Source: Laceyella sacchari (lineage in GTDB: Bacteria; Bacillota; Bacilli; Thermoactinomycetales; Thermoactinomycetaceae). Taken from it: a stretch of DNA of 64,000 nt. The stretch spans positions 880,577 through 944,576 of the forward strand of contig NZ_SMDD01000001.1 of assembly GCF_004343255.1 (NCBI RefSeq), given 5' to 3'. Under the pieces are notes generated by a model. That model was not told the DNA's origin, searched no databases, and worked only from the letters and a program-made list of their open reading frames with translations. Shown piece after piece: positions 17,203-26,776 of the stretch (its first letter is position 1; every line of letters starts with the position of its first letter). A program made the translations under genes and the position numbers.

Positions 17203-17748
17203 ATGCGAAATTTTGAAGAAAAAACGATTGCGAGTCGAACGATATATACGGGCAAAGTGGTTCAGTTGCAAGTAGATGACGTTCAATTGCCCGATGGCCG
17301 CGCTGCCAAACGCGAAATTGTGAAACACCCAGGTGCCGTCGCCGTTCTGGCTATTACGGATGAGGGGAAAATGGTGCTGGTGCGGCAATTCAGGAAGCCG
17401 TTGGAAAAGACGATCCTGGAAATCCCGGCGGGCAAATTGGAAGCGGGAGAAGACCCCGGGGATTGCGCGGCACGAGAGTTGGAAGAAGAAACGGGTTACC
17501 GGGCTACGGGCTTGACGCATGTGGTTTCCTTTTACACCTCACCCGGATTTTCAGACGAATGTTTGCACATTTATCAAGCTGAGGGTTTAACAAAAGGGGA
17601 AGTGAACCCCGATGAGGATGAATTTGTGGAATTGGTTGAATGCACGCTGGATGAGTGCTTGGAGCGAATTCAAAGTGGCGATATCATGGACGCCAAAACG
17701 GTGGCCGCAGTCTACTTATGGCAAGCCCGGGTGTCGAGCGGGAGATGA
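17203..17748 (+). CDS. nudF: ADP-ribose pyrophosphatase (Nudix)
   Basis: 182-aa Nudix hydrolase that splits ADP-ribose to AMP and ribose 5-phosphate. The Nudix box GKLEAGEDPGDCAARELEEETGY is complete (G-x5-E-x7-REUxEExGU), and the family SPGFSDE segment with the downstream Glu-rich loop is present. Start ATG 17203 has AGGAGTGA at 5 nt. A TATAAT sits about 30 nt upstream of the site. The stop overlaps the endonuclease Q gene start by 4 nt, so the two are coupled. Confidence 0.9.
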   Translation: MRNFEEKTIASRTIYTGKVVQLQVDDVQLPDGRAAKREIVKHPGAVAVLAITDEGKMVLVRQFRKPLEKTILEIPAGKLEAGEDPGDCAARELEEETGYRATGLTHVVSFYTSPGFSDECLHIYQAEGLTKGEVNPDEDEFVELVECTLDECLERIQSGDIMDAKTVAAVYLWQARVSSGR

Positions 17749-18923
17749 AGTTGCAAGAGATTTTCGCCGACTTGCATATCCATATTGGCAGAACCCAGGG
17801 AAATCTCCCTGTAAAAATCACAGCGGCGAAAAACATGACGTTTGAAGCGATTATAAAGGAAGCGTTTCACCGCAAAGGCATCCAGCTGATCGGAATCATC
17901 GACGCTCAGTCCCCTCCAGTACAGGAAGAGATTCAGGCAGGATTGGACAAAGGGCTTTACCGCGAACATCCGGACGGTGGCATTACGTATGGGGATACGA
18001 CTTGCGTGTTGGGGGCAGAGATCGAGCTTAGGGAGGGAGCCGGTGCGTTTCACGTCCTGGTGTACCTGCCCGGTTTGGAACAGATGCGAGAACTTACCGC
18101 CTGGTTAAAGAGATATATGAAAAATGTCCAGTTAAGCACCCAGCGGTTGCGGCAATCGGCATTGGCCCTGCAAGAAAAAGTATGGGAGTGGGGTGGTTTG
18201 TTTATTCCCGCCCATGTATTCACCCCGTTTAAAAGTGTTTACGGCAATGCCGCACCTCGCATGGAGCAATTGTTTGACATGAAGAAGGTATCGGCAGTGG
18301 AACTCGGGTTGAGCTCCGATTCGGATTTGGCCGATCAACTATCTGAGTTGGCACCTTTTACATTTGTCACCAATTCGGACGCTCACTCTCTACCCAAAAT
18401 CGGTCGCGAATACAATCAATTGTTGGTGCGAGATGCTAGTTTTCAAGAATTGAAACGGGCACTCGCCAGAGAGGGGGGCAGGCGCGTCCTGGCTAATTAC
18501 GGCTTAAACCCCAAGCTGGGAAAATACTATCGAACCCGTTGCTTGAATTGTGATGAATTGTGGCCGTCAAGCCAAGTTGCTTGTTGCCCACACTGCGGCA
18601 GCTTGAAAAAGGTGAAAGGCGTGAAGGACCGGATCGAGGAGATCGCCGATCAACCAAGTCGCCACCCGGCACACCGTCCCCCTTATGTTTATCAAGTGCC
18701 GCTTGAATTCATTCCCAAACTGGGCCCCAAAACCCTGGATAAATTATTGCAGGCATTTGGAACAGAGATGAATGTTCTTCATCATGCGGAGGTGGAAGAA
18801 ATCCGCCAAGTAGCTGGCGCGGCTATCGCCCATTATATTCAATTGGCGCGCGAGCAACGATTGGCATTGTCCGAAGGGGGCGGCGGCGTTTATGGCAAAG
18901 TCGATCCACTACAAAAAAGCTAA
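17745..18923 (+). CDS. Endonuclease Q-like PHP-domain DNA repair protein
   Basis: 392 aa. N-terminal PHP domain: DLHIH (metal site), AEIEL, PAHVFTPFKS, and TNSDAHS. Then a zinc finger CLNCDE...CCPHCGS (four Cys), and a C-terminal helix-hairpin-helix IPKLGPKTLDKLLQAFG. This order is that of endonuclease Q, which nicks DNA 5' of deaminated bases; the B. subtilis counterpart is also beside nudF. Begins at the ATGA overlapping the nudF stop. The protein might be annotated elsewhere as a helicase-like hypothetical; the PHP-Zn-HhH layout argues against that. Confidence 0.82.
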   Translation: MKLQEIFADLHIHIGRTQGNLPVKITAAKNMTFEAIIKEAFHRKGIQLIGIIDAQSPPVQEEIQAGLDKGLYREHPDGGITYGDTTCVLGAEIELREGAGAFHVLVYLPGLEQMRELTAWLKRYMKNVQLSTQRLRQSALALQEKVWEWGGLFIPAHVFTPFKSVYGNAAPRMEQLFDMKKVSAVELGLSSDSDLADQLSELAPFTFVTNSDAHSLPKIGREYNQLLVRDASFQELKRALAREGGRRVLANYGLNPKLGKYYRTRCLNCDELWPSSQVACCPHCGSLKKVKGVKDRIEEIADQPSRHPAHRPPYVYQVPLEFIPKLGPKTLDKLLQAFGTEMNVLHHAEVEEIRQVAGAAIAHYIQLAREQRLALSEGGGGVYGKVDPLQKS

Positions 18924-18943
18924 CCGATGTGGTTAGCTTTTTC
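18914..18943. terminator. Bidirectional terminator
   Basis: AAAGCTAACC pairs with GGTTAGCTTT, with A-run left and T-run right; the endonuclease Q stop codon lies inside the left arm. Confidence 0.8.
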
Positions 18944-18944
18944 C

Positions 18945-19325
18945 TTACTCTCTGGCTCCGTGTTTGCGCAAGATGGATTCCGCTTCTTGCACCCGGTCTT
19001 CCGAAGTTGCAAACACAGTGACTGACACATCCTCAAGTGAAGACAGGGGGTGGCCACCAGACAGTCCGCTGGCGTCGGGATGGGCGGCTTGCATAACGCT
19101 CTTGTCGGGATCGAGCCGGGGACTGCCCAGCGTGCTCTCAGCCAATGACATCCGCGGGTTTTCATACGGATTACTATACGTGGCGTCTCCGTCAGCGTCT
19201 TTTCCGCCGCCCAAGGGTGAAAAACGGCTCACATCCACTTCAAAGCCGGCCTGTCGTAGCTCTGCGGCGGCTTTCTGTGCGGCATCAATCGTTTGGAAAT
19301 ATCCGAATATCGCTCTTTCTGCCAT
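18945..19325 (-). CDS. Small general-stress-like protein
   Basis: 126 aa starting at ATG 19325, which has AAGGAGG at 6 nt; the longer open frame to 19535 is ignored. The N-terminus AERAIFGYFQTIDAAQKAAAELRQAGFEVDVSRF is a beta-alpha-beta half resembling the YflT-type stress-protein fold (ferredoxin-like), and a similar strand occurs near the C-terminus (VSVTVFATSEDRVQEAESIL). The middle is polar and glycine/asparagine rich. Function unknown. Confidence 0.65.
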   Translation of the reverse strand: MAERAIFGYFQTIDAAQKAAAELRQAGFEVDVSRFSPLGGGKDADGDATYSNPYENPRMSLAESTLGSPRLDPDKSVMQAAHPDASGLSGGHPLSSLEDVSVTVFATSEDRVQEAESILRKHGARE

Positions 19326-20092
19326 GGTCATCCTCCTTTCCCCCTTAATGTCGGCCAGTTGGAAAGGAGTTATTCTGAAAGGAAGAGGGGCAGAATTGCT
19401 TCCGTTATCTATGCTAGGCCGCTGTGATATGATAAATTGATGGTAATGCGACATTGGAAAGAGAACGGATAATGGAACAACCATCAACGAATCGCACCGT
19501 GGATGTAAACCTTTCGTTTGTGTAGGATCATTCATCGGTGTAGCTATCCTGTCACTACACAGGTGATGAGAATGGGAAACGCTTTGTCGTGGCGAGGCAT
19601 CGCAAATGGAGGCGACCAGTGATACGCCTGTGGATCAACGTTTTAGCAAAGCGTTTTTTGTGTGCTAAGCACAAGTGTGATGATATGAAGTGTGAGTTTG
19701 GGATAATTGGGGTGGCGCCTGCATCGGGCTTATCTGTTAGTCCGTGAAAGGTTATAATAATTTCAGATAAATATAATATTTGGAGATGGATGGATTTTAT
19801 AGGCAAGAGTGGGTTGCTCCGACTTTTTGCCAGCGCGTGTCGATGAATAGGTCAGCGGCTCCAAAACCATTTTCTCATTTGCTTCACCTGTGGCGAGGCG
19901 CTCATCGAGGAAAGATTTTTCCGCTGCCGCTTCTCTATCAACTTGATTCACCAGACATGCCCTGGATGGACAAGGATTAAAATGTGTGGGTGCGCTTTGA
20001 GAAGCCATCCCTGCCAAATGGGACACCGGGCGGCACCCACCATTCCTCCCCCGGTCAAAGGGGGCCGAGGCATCTTGGAGGAGGCGTTTGGG
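19326..20092. other. Long intergenic region without recognisable gene
   Basis: About 770 nt. Short open frames on both strands lack ribosome sites and protein-like composition. Two TATAAT-like boxes occur (near 19755 and 19772). The stretch could be decayed coding sequence; I see no transposase or tRNA in it. Confidence 0.4.
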
Positions 20093-20569
20093 ATGAATGT
20101 GAGTCCACTCATCTGGTCAGGGAAAGTGTTGACGAATCTCATGACCTTATTAATTGTGTTCATCATTGGCTTGATTGCGATCAAATCGTTAATCTTCCTG
20201 CTCAGACGCAAGCGAATCGGTTATCTATTGGCTGGGTTCAAAGCGATTTGGGTATTGTTTGGTTTCAGTTATTTTTTGTTTATCGGTTTTTATGTGTTTC
20301 AAAACATGCTTACCTCGGAGACATCTGAAGATTGGTTGCGCAATGCGGTAATCACCTTTGTGATTTTGTTGGTCGGAATCATGTGCTGGCTGGGGCCCGT
20401 GCGGGGAATTTTGGGATTGAGCGTGCAAAAAGCGCATGTGCGAACCGAGCAAAGCAATGCTTCGGCCGATGGTTGGGTGGTGGAAAGTTGGCTAGGCGAG
20501 GGTTCAGGCTTCCACTTGTATGCGGTCGGAGAGAAAAAAAGTGAATCGAACAAAGAGTGGGGCGGTTGA
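20093..20569 (+). CDS. Unknown membrane protein
   Basis: 158 aa starting at ATG 20093, supported by GGAGGAGG about 9 nt upstream; the frame opens much earlier without a start signal. Three to four hydrophobic helices: LMTLLIVFIIGLIAIKSLIFLL, AIWVLFGFSYFLFIGFYVF, and AVITFVILLVGIMCWLGPV, then a soluble tail of about 50 residues. I do not recognise the family. It precedes spoIIM by 90 nt on the same strand. Confidence 0.6.
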   Translation: MNVSPLIWSGKVLTNLMTLLIVFIIGLIAIKSLIFLLRRKRIGYLLAGFKAIWVLFGFSYFLFIGFYVFQNMLTSETSEDWLRNAVITFVILLVGIMCWLGPVRGILGLSVQKAHVRTEQSNASADGWVVESWLGEGSGFHLYAVGEKKSESNKEWGG

Positions 20570-20658
20570 ATTCTTTTCTCAAACTCTAGCTTCATGCGGC
20601 ATACCTCTTCCATTTTAGTCATAGAGTAGTGTGACGGGACTGAAGGAGGCGAAGTCGG

Positions 20659-21321
20659 ATGAAGCAGAAGAACAAGTGGAGACGGTCGATTCAATCGCAC
20701 ATTCAGCAACAACGGTCACCCTATTTGTTTGTCACCGTCTTGTTTATGATGGGGGTGATCTTCGGGGCGGTGATTGTCAATACGCTCGATCCTGCGCAAA
20801 AGGACGGGCTGTTAACTTACTTGGGCCATTTTTTTAGGGGATTGGAGCAACACACGATTGCCGAGCCCGAAGTAGCGTTTCAACACGCGTTGGGGGATCA
20901 TTTGAAAACAATTGGCCTCATGTGGATTTTGGGTCTGTCGGTTATCGGCATTCCCCTTTTGCTGGTGTTTATCTTCATAAAAGGCCTGGTGATCGGTTTT
21001 ACGGTCGGTTTCCTGGTTAACCAACTGGCGTGGGAAGGATTGTGGTTCGCCTTTGTATCCGTAGTGCCGCAAAACTTGCTGATGATTCCGGCGCTCATTA
21101 TTGTGACAGTGGCAGGGATTCACTTTTCCACCTTACTCGTCAAGAATCGGTTGATTCACTATCGGGGAACCATATACCCGCAGTTCGTCTCCTTTTCTCT
21201 CTTGGTGACGGCCATGGCTGTCGTGATGTTGGTTTCAGCCGCATTAGAAGCTTATCTTTCACCAGTCATGATGAAAGAAGCGATTCCAACAGAACAATTG
21301 ATGGATCAATCATGGAATTAA
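20659..21321 (+). CDS. spoIIM: Stage II sporulation protein M
   Basis: 220 aa integral membrane protein, part of the DMP (SpoIID-M-P) complex that drives forespore engulfment. Five hydrophobic helices, including FVTVLFMMGVIFGAVIVN, LIFIKGLVIGFTVGFLVN-type glycine pattern, and PQNLLMIPALIIVTVAGI, which is the conserved family core (HxxxE/PQN region). RBS GGAGGCGAAG upstream of ATG 20659. Adjacent to fur as in B. subtilis. Expected to be under mother-cell sigma-E control, though I did not identify the promoter. Confidence 0.88.
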   Translation: MKQKNKWRRSIQSHIQQQRSPYLFVTVLFMMGVIFGAVIVNTLDPAQKDGLLTYLGHFFRGLEQHTIAEPEVAFQHALGDHLKTIGLMWILGLSVIGIPLLLVFIFIKGLVIGFTVGFLVNQLAWEGLWFAFVSVVPQNLLMIPALIIVTVAGIHFSTLLVKNRLIHYRGTIYPQFVSFSLLVTAMAVVMLVSAALEAYLSPVMMKEAIPTEQLMDQSWN

Positions 21322-21367
21322 CACCGGTTTTAAAATAATTATTATCTAATAGTGTCTTTCATGTGGT

Positions 21368-21396
21368 TTGACTCTTCTGCGACTCTCCAATATAAT
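21368..21396 (+). promoter_or_regulatory. fur promoter
   Basis: -35 TTGACT, 17-nt spacer, -10 TATAAT; predicted start about 25 nt before the GTG start codon. Confidence 0.75.
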
Positions 21397-21424
21397 GGTG
21401 TCAGATAAACAGGGGGGTGTTTTT

Positions 21425-21904
21425 GTGGAAGACCGGGTGAAACAAATTAAACAGCAATTATCCGCCCATAATTATAAATTAACCCCCCAACGGGAAGCGA
21501 CGGTCCGTGTGCTACTGGAAAATGAAGAGGATCACTTAAGCGCAGAGGATGTCTACCTGTTGGTGAAGGATAAAGCTCCCGAGATCGGTTTGGCCACGGT
21601 TTATCGGACATTGGAGCTATTAAGTGATTTGCAGATCATCCACAAACTCAATTTCGGAGACGGCGTTACACGGTATGAATTCAGAGCAGAAGGGGCGGAG
21701 CATCATCACCATCACCTCATCTGCCTCAATTGTGGCACGGTGGATGAAATTATGGAAGACTTGTTAGGCCCGATCGAGGTGCAAGTTGAGAGAGAATATG
21801 ATTTTCAGATCATTGATCATCGCTTAACCTTTCACGGGATATGCCACCGATGCAAAGGAAAAGTGACCGACCCCAAAAAATTAGTAGGTTCTAAAGTGAC
21901 GTGA
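21425..21904 (+). CDS. fur: Ferric uptake regulator family repressor
   Basis: 159 aa Fur-family metalloregulator. N-terminal winged helix YKLTPQREATVRVLLENE and LATVYRTLELL; metal-binding HHHHHLICLNCGTVDEI with CxxC, and a second CxxC-type site CHRCKGK near the C-terminus. Start GTG 21425 is chosen because AGGGGGGTG lies 5 nt upstream and it follows the promoter. Neighbour spoIIM and downstream yqzK match B. subtilis fur rather than perR or zur. Represses iron uptake genes when loaded with Fe2+. Confidence 0.9.
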   Translation: MEDRVKQIKQQLSAHNYKLTPQREATVRVLLENEEDHLSAEDVYLLVKDKAPEIGLATVYRTLELLSDLQIIHKLNFGDGVTRYEFRAEGAEHHHHHLICLNCGTVDEIMEDLLGPIEVQVEREYDFQIIDHRLTFHGICHRCKGKVTDPKKLVGSKVT

Positions 21905-21936
21905 GATCTTTTTCTTAAAAAGGTCTCATTTTTTTT
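21902..21936 (+). terminator. fur terminator
   Basis: TGAGATCTTTTT pairs with AAAAAGGTCTCA (one G-U), then eight T; the fur stop codon forms its first bases. Confidence 0.8.
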
Positions 21937-22006
21937 GTATTGGCATCAATAATTCCTCGATGAATGGCGCATGAATATGATAGGAGACTTAAGGAGGGAT
22001 TCGCGA

Positions 22007-23137
22007 ATGAAAGTAGGAGTGCCAACAGAAATCAAAAACAATGAGAACCGTGTCGCCATTACTCCAGCGGGGGTGGATGCGCTGGTGCAGTCTGGCCATG
22101 AGGTGCTGATCCAAAGCGGGGCCGGAAATGGGAGCGGTTTCACAGATGATCAGTATGCAACGCATGGAGCCAAAATCTTGGGCAGTGCCAAAGAAGTATG
22201 GGAAAACGCTGACATGATCATGAAAGTGAAAGAACCGCAACCGGAGGAGGTTGCTTATTTTCGGGAAAACCTAATTCTTTTCACTTACCTGCATCTCGCA
22301 CCAGAACCGGAGCTCACCCGGGCGTTAATGGATAAAAAAGTGGCTGCCATCGCTTATGAAACGATTCAATTGGATAACGGTGCGTTGCCGTTGTTGACCC
22401 CGATGAGCGAAGTAGCCGGACGGATGTCGGTGCAGATCGGGGCGCAATTTTTGGAGAAGCCCAAAGGGGGCAAAGGGGTTTTGCTCGGCGGCGTCCCCGG
22501 GGTACTGCCTGGAGAAGTGGTGATTATCGGTGGTGGCGTCGTAGGTACGAATGCGGCCAAAATCGCTTTGGGGATGGGAGCCAACGTAACCATTCTCGAT
22601 ATTAATGCGGATCGGTTAAGACAACTGGATGACCAATTCCAAGGCCAGTTGCGGACGTTGATGTCCAACCGTTACAACTTGGCGGAAGCCGTTGCCAAAG
22701 CTGATTTGTTGGTAGGCGCGGTATTGATACCAGGTCGCCGCGCACCGCGGTTGGTGACGGAAGAAATGGTTCGCACTATGCAACCCGGTTCAGTGATTGT
22801 GGATGTGGCGATCGACCAAGGAGGGTCCATTGAAACGATCGACCGGGTGACAACTCACAGTGAACCGACATATGTGAAGCACGGAGTAGTTCATTATGCA
22901 GTGGCCAATATGCCGGGAGCGGTGCCGAGGACATCGACCATCGCGTTGACCAATGTCACGATTCCGTACGCAGTTCAGATCGCCAACAAAGGATTGACAC
23001 AAGCACTTGCCGACAACCGTTTTCTGGCACGTGGGGTGAATGTCATCAATGGGCAGGTCACCTACTCTGCCGTCGCCGAAAGCTTGGGTCTGCCGTATGT
23101 GCCGCTGGAAGAGGCGATTGGTCAACGCTTTGCTTAA
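22007..23137 (+). CDS. ald: Alanine dehydrogenase
   Basis: 376 aa, NAD-dependent interconversion of L-alanine and pyruvate plus ammonia. [20 protein letters not shown] is the standard N-terminus; substrate-binding MKVKEPQ (Lys) and the Rossmann motif [22 protein letters not shown] are intact; [14 protein letters not shown] near the end is characteristic. AAGGAGGG precedes ATG 22007. In spore formers Ald supports growth on alanine during sporulation. Its insertion between fur and yqzK is a local difference from B. subtilis. Confidence 0.95.
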   Translation: MKVGVPTEIKNNENRVAITPAGVDALVQSGHEVLIQSGAGNGSGFTDDQYATHGAKILGSAKEVWENADMIMKVKEPQPEEVAYFRENLILFTYLHLAPEPELTRALMDKKVAAIAYETIQLDNGALPLLTPMSEVAGRMSVQIGAQFLEKPKGGKGVLLGGVPGVLPGEVVIIGGGVVGTNAAKIALGMGANVTILDINADRLRQLDDQFQGQLRTLMSNRYNLAEAVAKADLLVGAVLIPGRRAPRLVTEEMVRTMQPGSVIVDVAIDQGGSIETIDRVTTHSEPTYVKHGVVHYAVANMPGAVPRTSTIALTNVTIPYAVQIANKGLTQALADNRFLARGVNVINGQVTYSAVAESLGLPYVPLEEAIGQRFA

Positions 23138-23201
23138 CTCGCATAACTTGTCTCCTTTTCCCATACCCTTATAGCAATACGGGGTAAAGGAAAGATGGAT
23201 C

Positions 23202-23450
23202 ATGGTTATTTCACTTCGCCGTTTGAAACGATGGAGCCAATTTTTTTTGTTGTTTGTGCTGTTCACGTTGCTTTTGTACCAGCTGTTCTCTTTCTTGGTG
23301 CCTCTGTTCAAACCGGATTACATGTATAAGGAGCCGAACGGAGGCGCCATCAAGGTGTTTGGGCATCAGCAGGAAACGGCGCGAGTGGCCGAGGCGCCTG
23401 CACAAAAAATAAAGGAACGGTTACTTATGTTTTATTGGTTGGGAGAATGA
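23202..23450 (+). CDS. yqzK: DUF4227/YqzK-like membrane protein
   Basis: 82 aa with one N-terminal membrane helix (FFLLFVLFTLLLYQLFSFLVPLF) preceded by basic residues and a polar C-terminal half. The size, the helix and the location by fur/spoIIM match B. subtilis YqzK. AAAGGA precedes ATG 23202. Function unknown. Confidence 0.7.
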   Translation: MVISLRRLKRWSQFFLLFVLFTLLLYQLFSFLVPLFKPDYMYKEPNGGAIKVFGHQQETARVAEAPAQKIKERLLMFYWLGE

Positions 23451-23834
23451 TGTGAAACGGCACCACCTGTCCGTTTCTTTTTTTTTCTCCAAATGTAATG
23501 AATTTCTTCTTTATGATTTGAGTTAGGGGTATATAATGTAAGATGGGGGGCGACATCACATCAACGGCTTACCGCATGCGTTGCGTTGCCACAGTAACTT
23601 CTCTACCATTCATTCGTCAAAGCACAAGGAGGGCCCGTGCCGCCATAATGGGGCAATGGTGATCTCCTTTCTTTTGTCGTTTTGTGCATATCGTGTGCAT
23701 CATCAGGGTGTATCGTTATAAGGTGTTGGCTTATCCATTTGATAGGCCAGCCACGGCAAAGTTAACCGATTGATGTTTGTTGCTCTTTTACCCCCTCATT
23801 ACGGGGGAAGAGGTTGTTATTTGGAGGCGATTTC
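23451..23834. other. Intergenic region where xerD would be expected
   Basis: About 380 nt without a credible frame. In B. subtilis a XerD-type recombinase gene sits between yqzK/fur and deoB; no trace of an integrase motif is visible here. TATAAT near 23532 may be a -10 box. Presumably holds the deoB promoter. Confidence 0.4.
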
Positions 23835-25016
23835 ATGAAACGATTTCCGCGTGTGTCCCTGATCGTATTGGACAGCGTTGGCATCGGCGAATTGCCGGAT
23901 GCGGCAGAATACAATGATGCTGGGGCACATACTTTGGGCCATATAGCCGAATTTAAAAATGGGTTACATATGCCGAACATGCAGAACATGGGGTTGGGAA
24001 ACATTGAACCCATCCGCGGCATTGAAGCGGTGGCTGAGCCGCTGGCTTATTTCGGTAAAATGAGTGAACTGTCCAAAGGCAAAGACACCACCACCGGACA
24101 CTGGGAGTTCATGGGGGTGTATACGGATAAACCTTTTAAAACATATCCCGACGGTTTTCCCCGGGAGTTGATTCAAGCGTTTGAAGAGCGGACAGGCCGC
24201 AAAGTGCTGGGCAACAAGCCTGCTTCCGGCACTGTAATTATCGATGAATTGGGCGAAGAGCATATGCGCACAGGCGGCTTGATTGTATACACATCGGCAG
24301 ACAGCGTGTTTCAGATTGCCGCGCACGAAGAGGTTGTGCCGTTGGAAGAGTTGTATCGCTGTTGCGAGATTGCCCGCGAGTTGACTTTGGATGAAAGATT
24401 TTCCGTCGTCCGCGTGATTGCCCGTCCGTTTATCGGTTCACCTGGCCAATTTACCCGCACAGCCAACCGTCGCGATTATTCGGTCAAACCGCCACATCCA
24501 ACGGTGTTGAATGCTTTGAAAGAGGCTGGCCGGGATGTGATCGCCATTGGCAAAATTTCCGACATTTACGCTGGAGAAGGGGTTACCCGCGCCATTCACA
24601 CCAAATCCAACATGGACGGCGTTGATCAGTTGCTGAATGTCATGAAGGAACCGTTCAATGGTTTGGCTTTCGTCAATCTGGTCGACTTTGACGCCAAATT
24701 CGGCCATCGTCGCGATCCGGCTGGATATGCTCAAGCGTTGGAAGAGTTTGACGCCCGTTTGCCAGAGGTGCTTGATGCATTGGGTGAAGAGGATCTCCTC
24801 ATCATCACCGCCGACCATGGAAACGATCCAACGCACCATGGTACAGATCATACCCGGGAGTACACGCCGCTGTTAGTTTACAGCAAATCATTGCCGCAAG
24901 TCGGCAAATCATTGGGTGTGCGTGGCACTTTCGCGGACATCGGTGCCACGTTGGCTGAAAACTTTGAAGTACAACTGCCCACCATCGGCAAAAGCTTTTT
25001 AAATGAACTCACATGA
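23835..25016 (+). CDS. deoB: Phosphopentomutase
   Basis: 393 aa alkaline-phosphatase-superfamily enzyme converting (deoxy)ribose 1-phosphate to 5-phosphate. Metal ligands: [15 protein letters not shown] at the N-terminus, [10 protein letters not shown] with the phosphorylated Thr, [19 protein letters not shown] near the C-terminus. ATG 23835 follows GGAGGCGA. First gene of a nucleoside-salvage operon with two purine nucleoside phosphorylase genes; spacing to the next start is 10 nt. Confidence 0.95.
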   Translation: MKRFPRVSLIVLDSVGIGELPDAAEYNDAGAHTLGHIAEFKNGLHMPNMQNMGLGNIEPIRGIEAVAEPLAYFGKMSELSKGKDTTTGHWEFMGVYTDKPFKTYPDGFPRELIQAFEERTGRKVLGNKPASGTVIIDELGEEHMRTGGLIVYTSADSVFQIAAHEEVVPLEELYRCCEIARELTLDERFSVVRVIARPFIGSPGQFTRTANRRDYSVKPPHPTVLNALKEAGRDVIAIGKISDIYAGEGVTRAIHTKSNMDGVDQLLNVMKEPFNGLAFVNLVDFDAKFGHRRDPAGYAQALEEFDARLPEVLDALGEEDLLIITADHGNDPTHHGTDHTREYTPLLVYSKSLPQVGKSLGVRGTFADIGATLAENFEVQLPTIGKSFLNELT

Positions 25017-25026
25017 GGTGATCCAT

Positions 25027-25851
25027 ATGACAACAACCCGTGCACACATCAGAGAAGCGGCGAAGTACATTCGTGAAAAATGCAAGGCCACTCCCCAGAT
25101 CGGACTGATTTTGGGATCAGGCTTGGGCGTCTTGGCCGATGAGATTACTGACGCTGCCCACATCCCATACCAAGAGATTCCTCATTTTCCTGTGTCTACG
25201 GTTGAAGGGCATGCCGGTGAGTTGATCATCGGCGAGCTGGAAGGGAAATCCGTTTTGGTTATGGCGGGGCGTTTTCATCTGTATGAAGGGCATGCGGTGG
25301 AAAAAGTTTCGTTCCCTATTCGCGTCATGAAAGAGTTGGGGATTGAGACCCTGGTAGTGACCAACGCGGCAGGCGGCATCAATGAAAGCTATGAGCCCGG
25401 CGACCTCATGCTGATCAAAGACCATATTAACATGATGTTCCGCAATCCGTTGATTGGCCCCAATGATCCGGAATTGGGCGTCCGCTTCCCGGATATGTCC
25501 AATGCGTATGACGGCGAATTGCGCGAGCTGGCGCACCGTGTTGCGGGAGAGCAAGGTGTCCAGTTGAAAGAAGGGGTATATGCCGCAGTGCTGGGGCCGT
25601 CTTATGAAACGCCGGCGGAGATTCGCATGCTCCGTGTGTTGGGCGGGGACGCTGTGGGCATGTCTACAGTGCCAGAAGTGATCGCGGCGCGTCATGCCGG
25701 CATTCGCGTATTGGGGATTTCTTGCATCACCAACATGGCAGCGGGCATCTTGCCGCAACCGCTCAGCCACGATGAAGTGATGGAAACGGCGAATCGCGTA
25801 AAAGAAATGTTTATACGCCTGGTCAAAGGCTTGGTTCGGGAAATCGCATAA
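25027..25851 (+). CDS. punA: Purine nucleoside phosphorylase (copy 1)
   Basis: 274 aa trimeric PNP splitting purine nucleosides with phosphate; ribose 1-phosphate goes to DeoB. Signatures: IGLILGSGLGVLAD (phosphate loop), GRFHLYEGH, TNAAGGIN, GPSYETPAEIRMLR, GMSTVPEVIAA. ATG 25027 has GAGGTGAT at 4 nt. Copy 2 starts 14 nt after its stop and is about 60 percent similar by eye, so this is a tandem duplication. Confidence 0.92.
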   Translation: MTTTRAHIREAAKYIREKCKATPQIGLILGSGLGVLADEITDAAHIPYQEIPHFPVSTVEGHAGELIIGELEGKSVLVMAGRFHLYEGHAVEKVSFPIRVMKELGIETLVVTNAAGGINESYEPGDLMLIKDHINMMFRNPLIGPNDPELGVRFPDMSNAYDGELRELAHRVAGEQGVQLKEGVYAAVLGPSYETPAEIRMLRVLGGDAVGMSTVPEVIAARHAGIRVLGISCITNMAAGILPQPLSHDEVMETANRVKEMFIRLVKGLVREIA

Positions 25852-25865
25852 GGAGGCGCAAACAG

Positions 25866-26690
25866 ATGAAGCTGAGAGAAAAGATCGAGGCCGCCCAAAA
25901 GAAAATTACCAGTTTGACAACGGTTAAACCGGAGATCGGATTAATTCTTGGATCGGGCTTGGGTGACTTGGCCAATGAAATCGAAGAGGCGGTGGTTGTG
26001 CCGTACAAAGAGATTCCGCACTTTCCGGAATCCACGGTCGAAGGGCATGCCGGCCAATTGGTCATCGGCACATTGGCTGGCAAATCGGTGGTGGCTATGC
26101 AAGGGCGCTTCCATTTTTATGAAGGGTATAGCCAACAGGAGGTTGTGTTTCCGGTTTATGTACTCAAAGCGCTTGGGGTGAAATGCTTGATCGCCACCAA
26201 TGCGGCTGGGGGGATGAATCCCGCTTTTCAACCTGGGGATCTGATGGTGATTACCGACCATCTCAATTTCACCGGCGCTAATCCATTGATTGGGCCAAAT
26301 GATGACGAATTAGGGCCGCGTTTCCCTGACATGTCCCAAGCGTACACCCCTGCGCTTCGCGAATTGGCACACCGGGTGGCTGAAAAGCTGGGCACCCGTT
26401 TACAACAAGGCGTCTATGCGGGAGTGAGTGGGCCGACCTATATGACGGCAGCGGAATTGATCATGTTGCGCCGTGTTGGCGGAGATGCAATTGGGATGTC
26501 CACCGTTCCCGAAGTGATCGCCGCGCGGCATGCGGGTTTGGATGTATTGGGCATTTCTTGCATCACGGACATGGCTGTCGGCGAGGACTTGGGATCAGAT
26601 CCGCTCACCCATGAACAAGTAGTGGAAGTGGCCAATCGAACCAAACCGGTGTTTATGAACCTGATTAAAGGCATTGTGCAAGAAATCTGA
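25866..26690 (+). CDS. Purine nucleoside phosphorylase (copy 2)
   Basis: 274 aa paralogue of the preceding gene with the same motifs: IGLILGSGLGDLAN, GRFHFYEGY, TNAAGGMN, GPTYMTAAEL, GMSTVPEVIAARHAG. The active-site neighbourhood differs (GPSYETPAEIRM in copy 1 versus GPTYMTAAELIM here; AAGILPQ versus AVGEDLGSD), suggesting distinct base preference. RBS AAGGAGGCG upstream. Last gene of the deoB operon, followed by a hairpin. Confidence 0.9.
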   Translation: MKLREKIEAAQKKITSLTTVKPEIGLILGSGLGDLANEIEEAVVVPYKEIPHFPESTVEGHAGQLVIGTLAGKSVVAMQGRFHFYEGYSQQEVVFPVYVLKALGVKCLIATNAAGGMNPAFQPGDLMVITDHLNFTGANPLIGPNDDELGPRFPDMSQAYTPALRELAHRVAEKLGTRLQQGVYAGVSGPTYMTAAELIMLRRVGGDAIGMSTVPEVIAARHAGLDVLGISCITDMAVGEDLGSDPLTHEQVVEVANRTKPVFMNLIKGIVQEI

Positions 26691-26733
26691 GGCAAGTGAG
26701 ATCGCTATCGACGAAGAGATTAGGCATCGCCAT

Positions 26734-26763
26734 CTCGTACGCGCTGGATGGAGCGTGTACGAG
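26734..26763 (+). terminator. Hairpin after the nucleoside-salvage operon
   Basis: CTCGTACGCGCT pairs with AGCGTGTACGAG (12 bp, one G-U) around GGATGG; the T-rich stretch follows only after 12 nt, so termination is probable but not certain. Confidence 0.5.
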
Positions 26764-26776
26764 ACTGGCGTTGTCT

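Noticed and set aside
16825-17520. 231-codon minus-strand frame
   Set aside because: Mostly antisense to nudF; the MciZ-like frame in another phase explains the part outside nudF better.
19763-20026. 87-codon minus-strand frame
   Set aside because: No ribosome site; no protein-family features.
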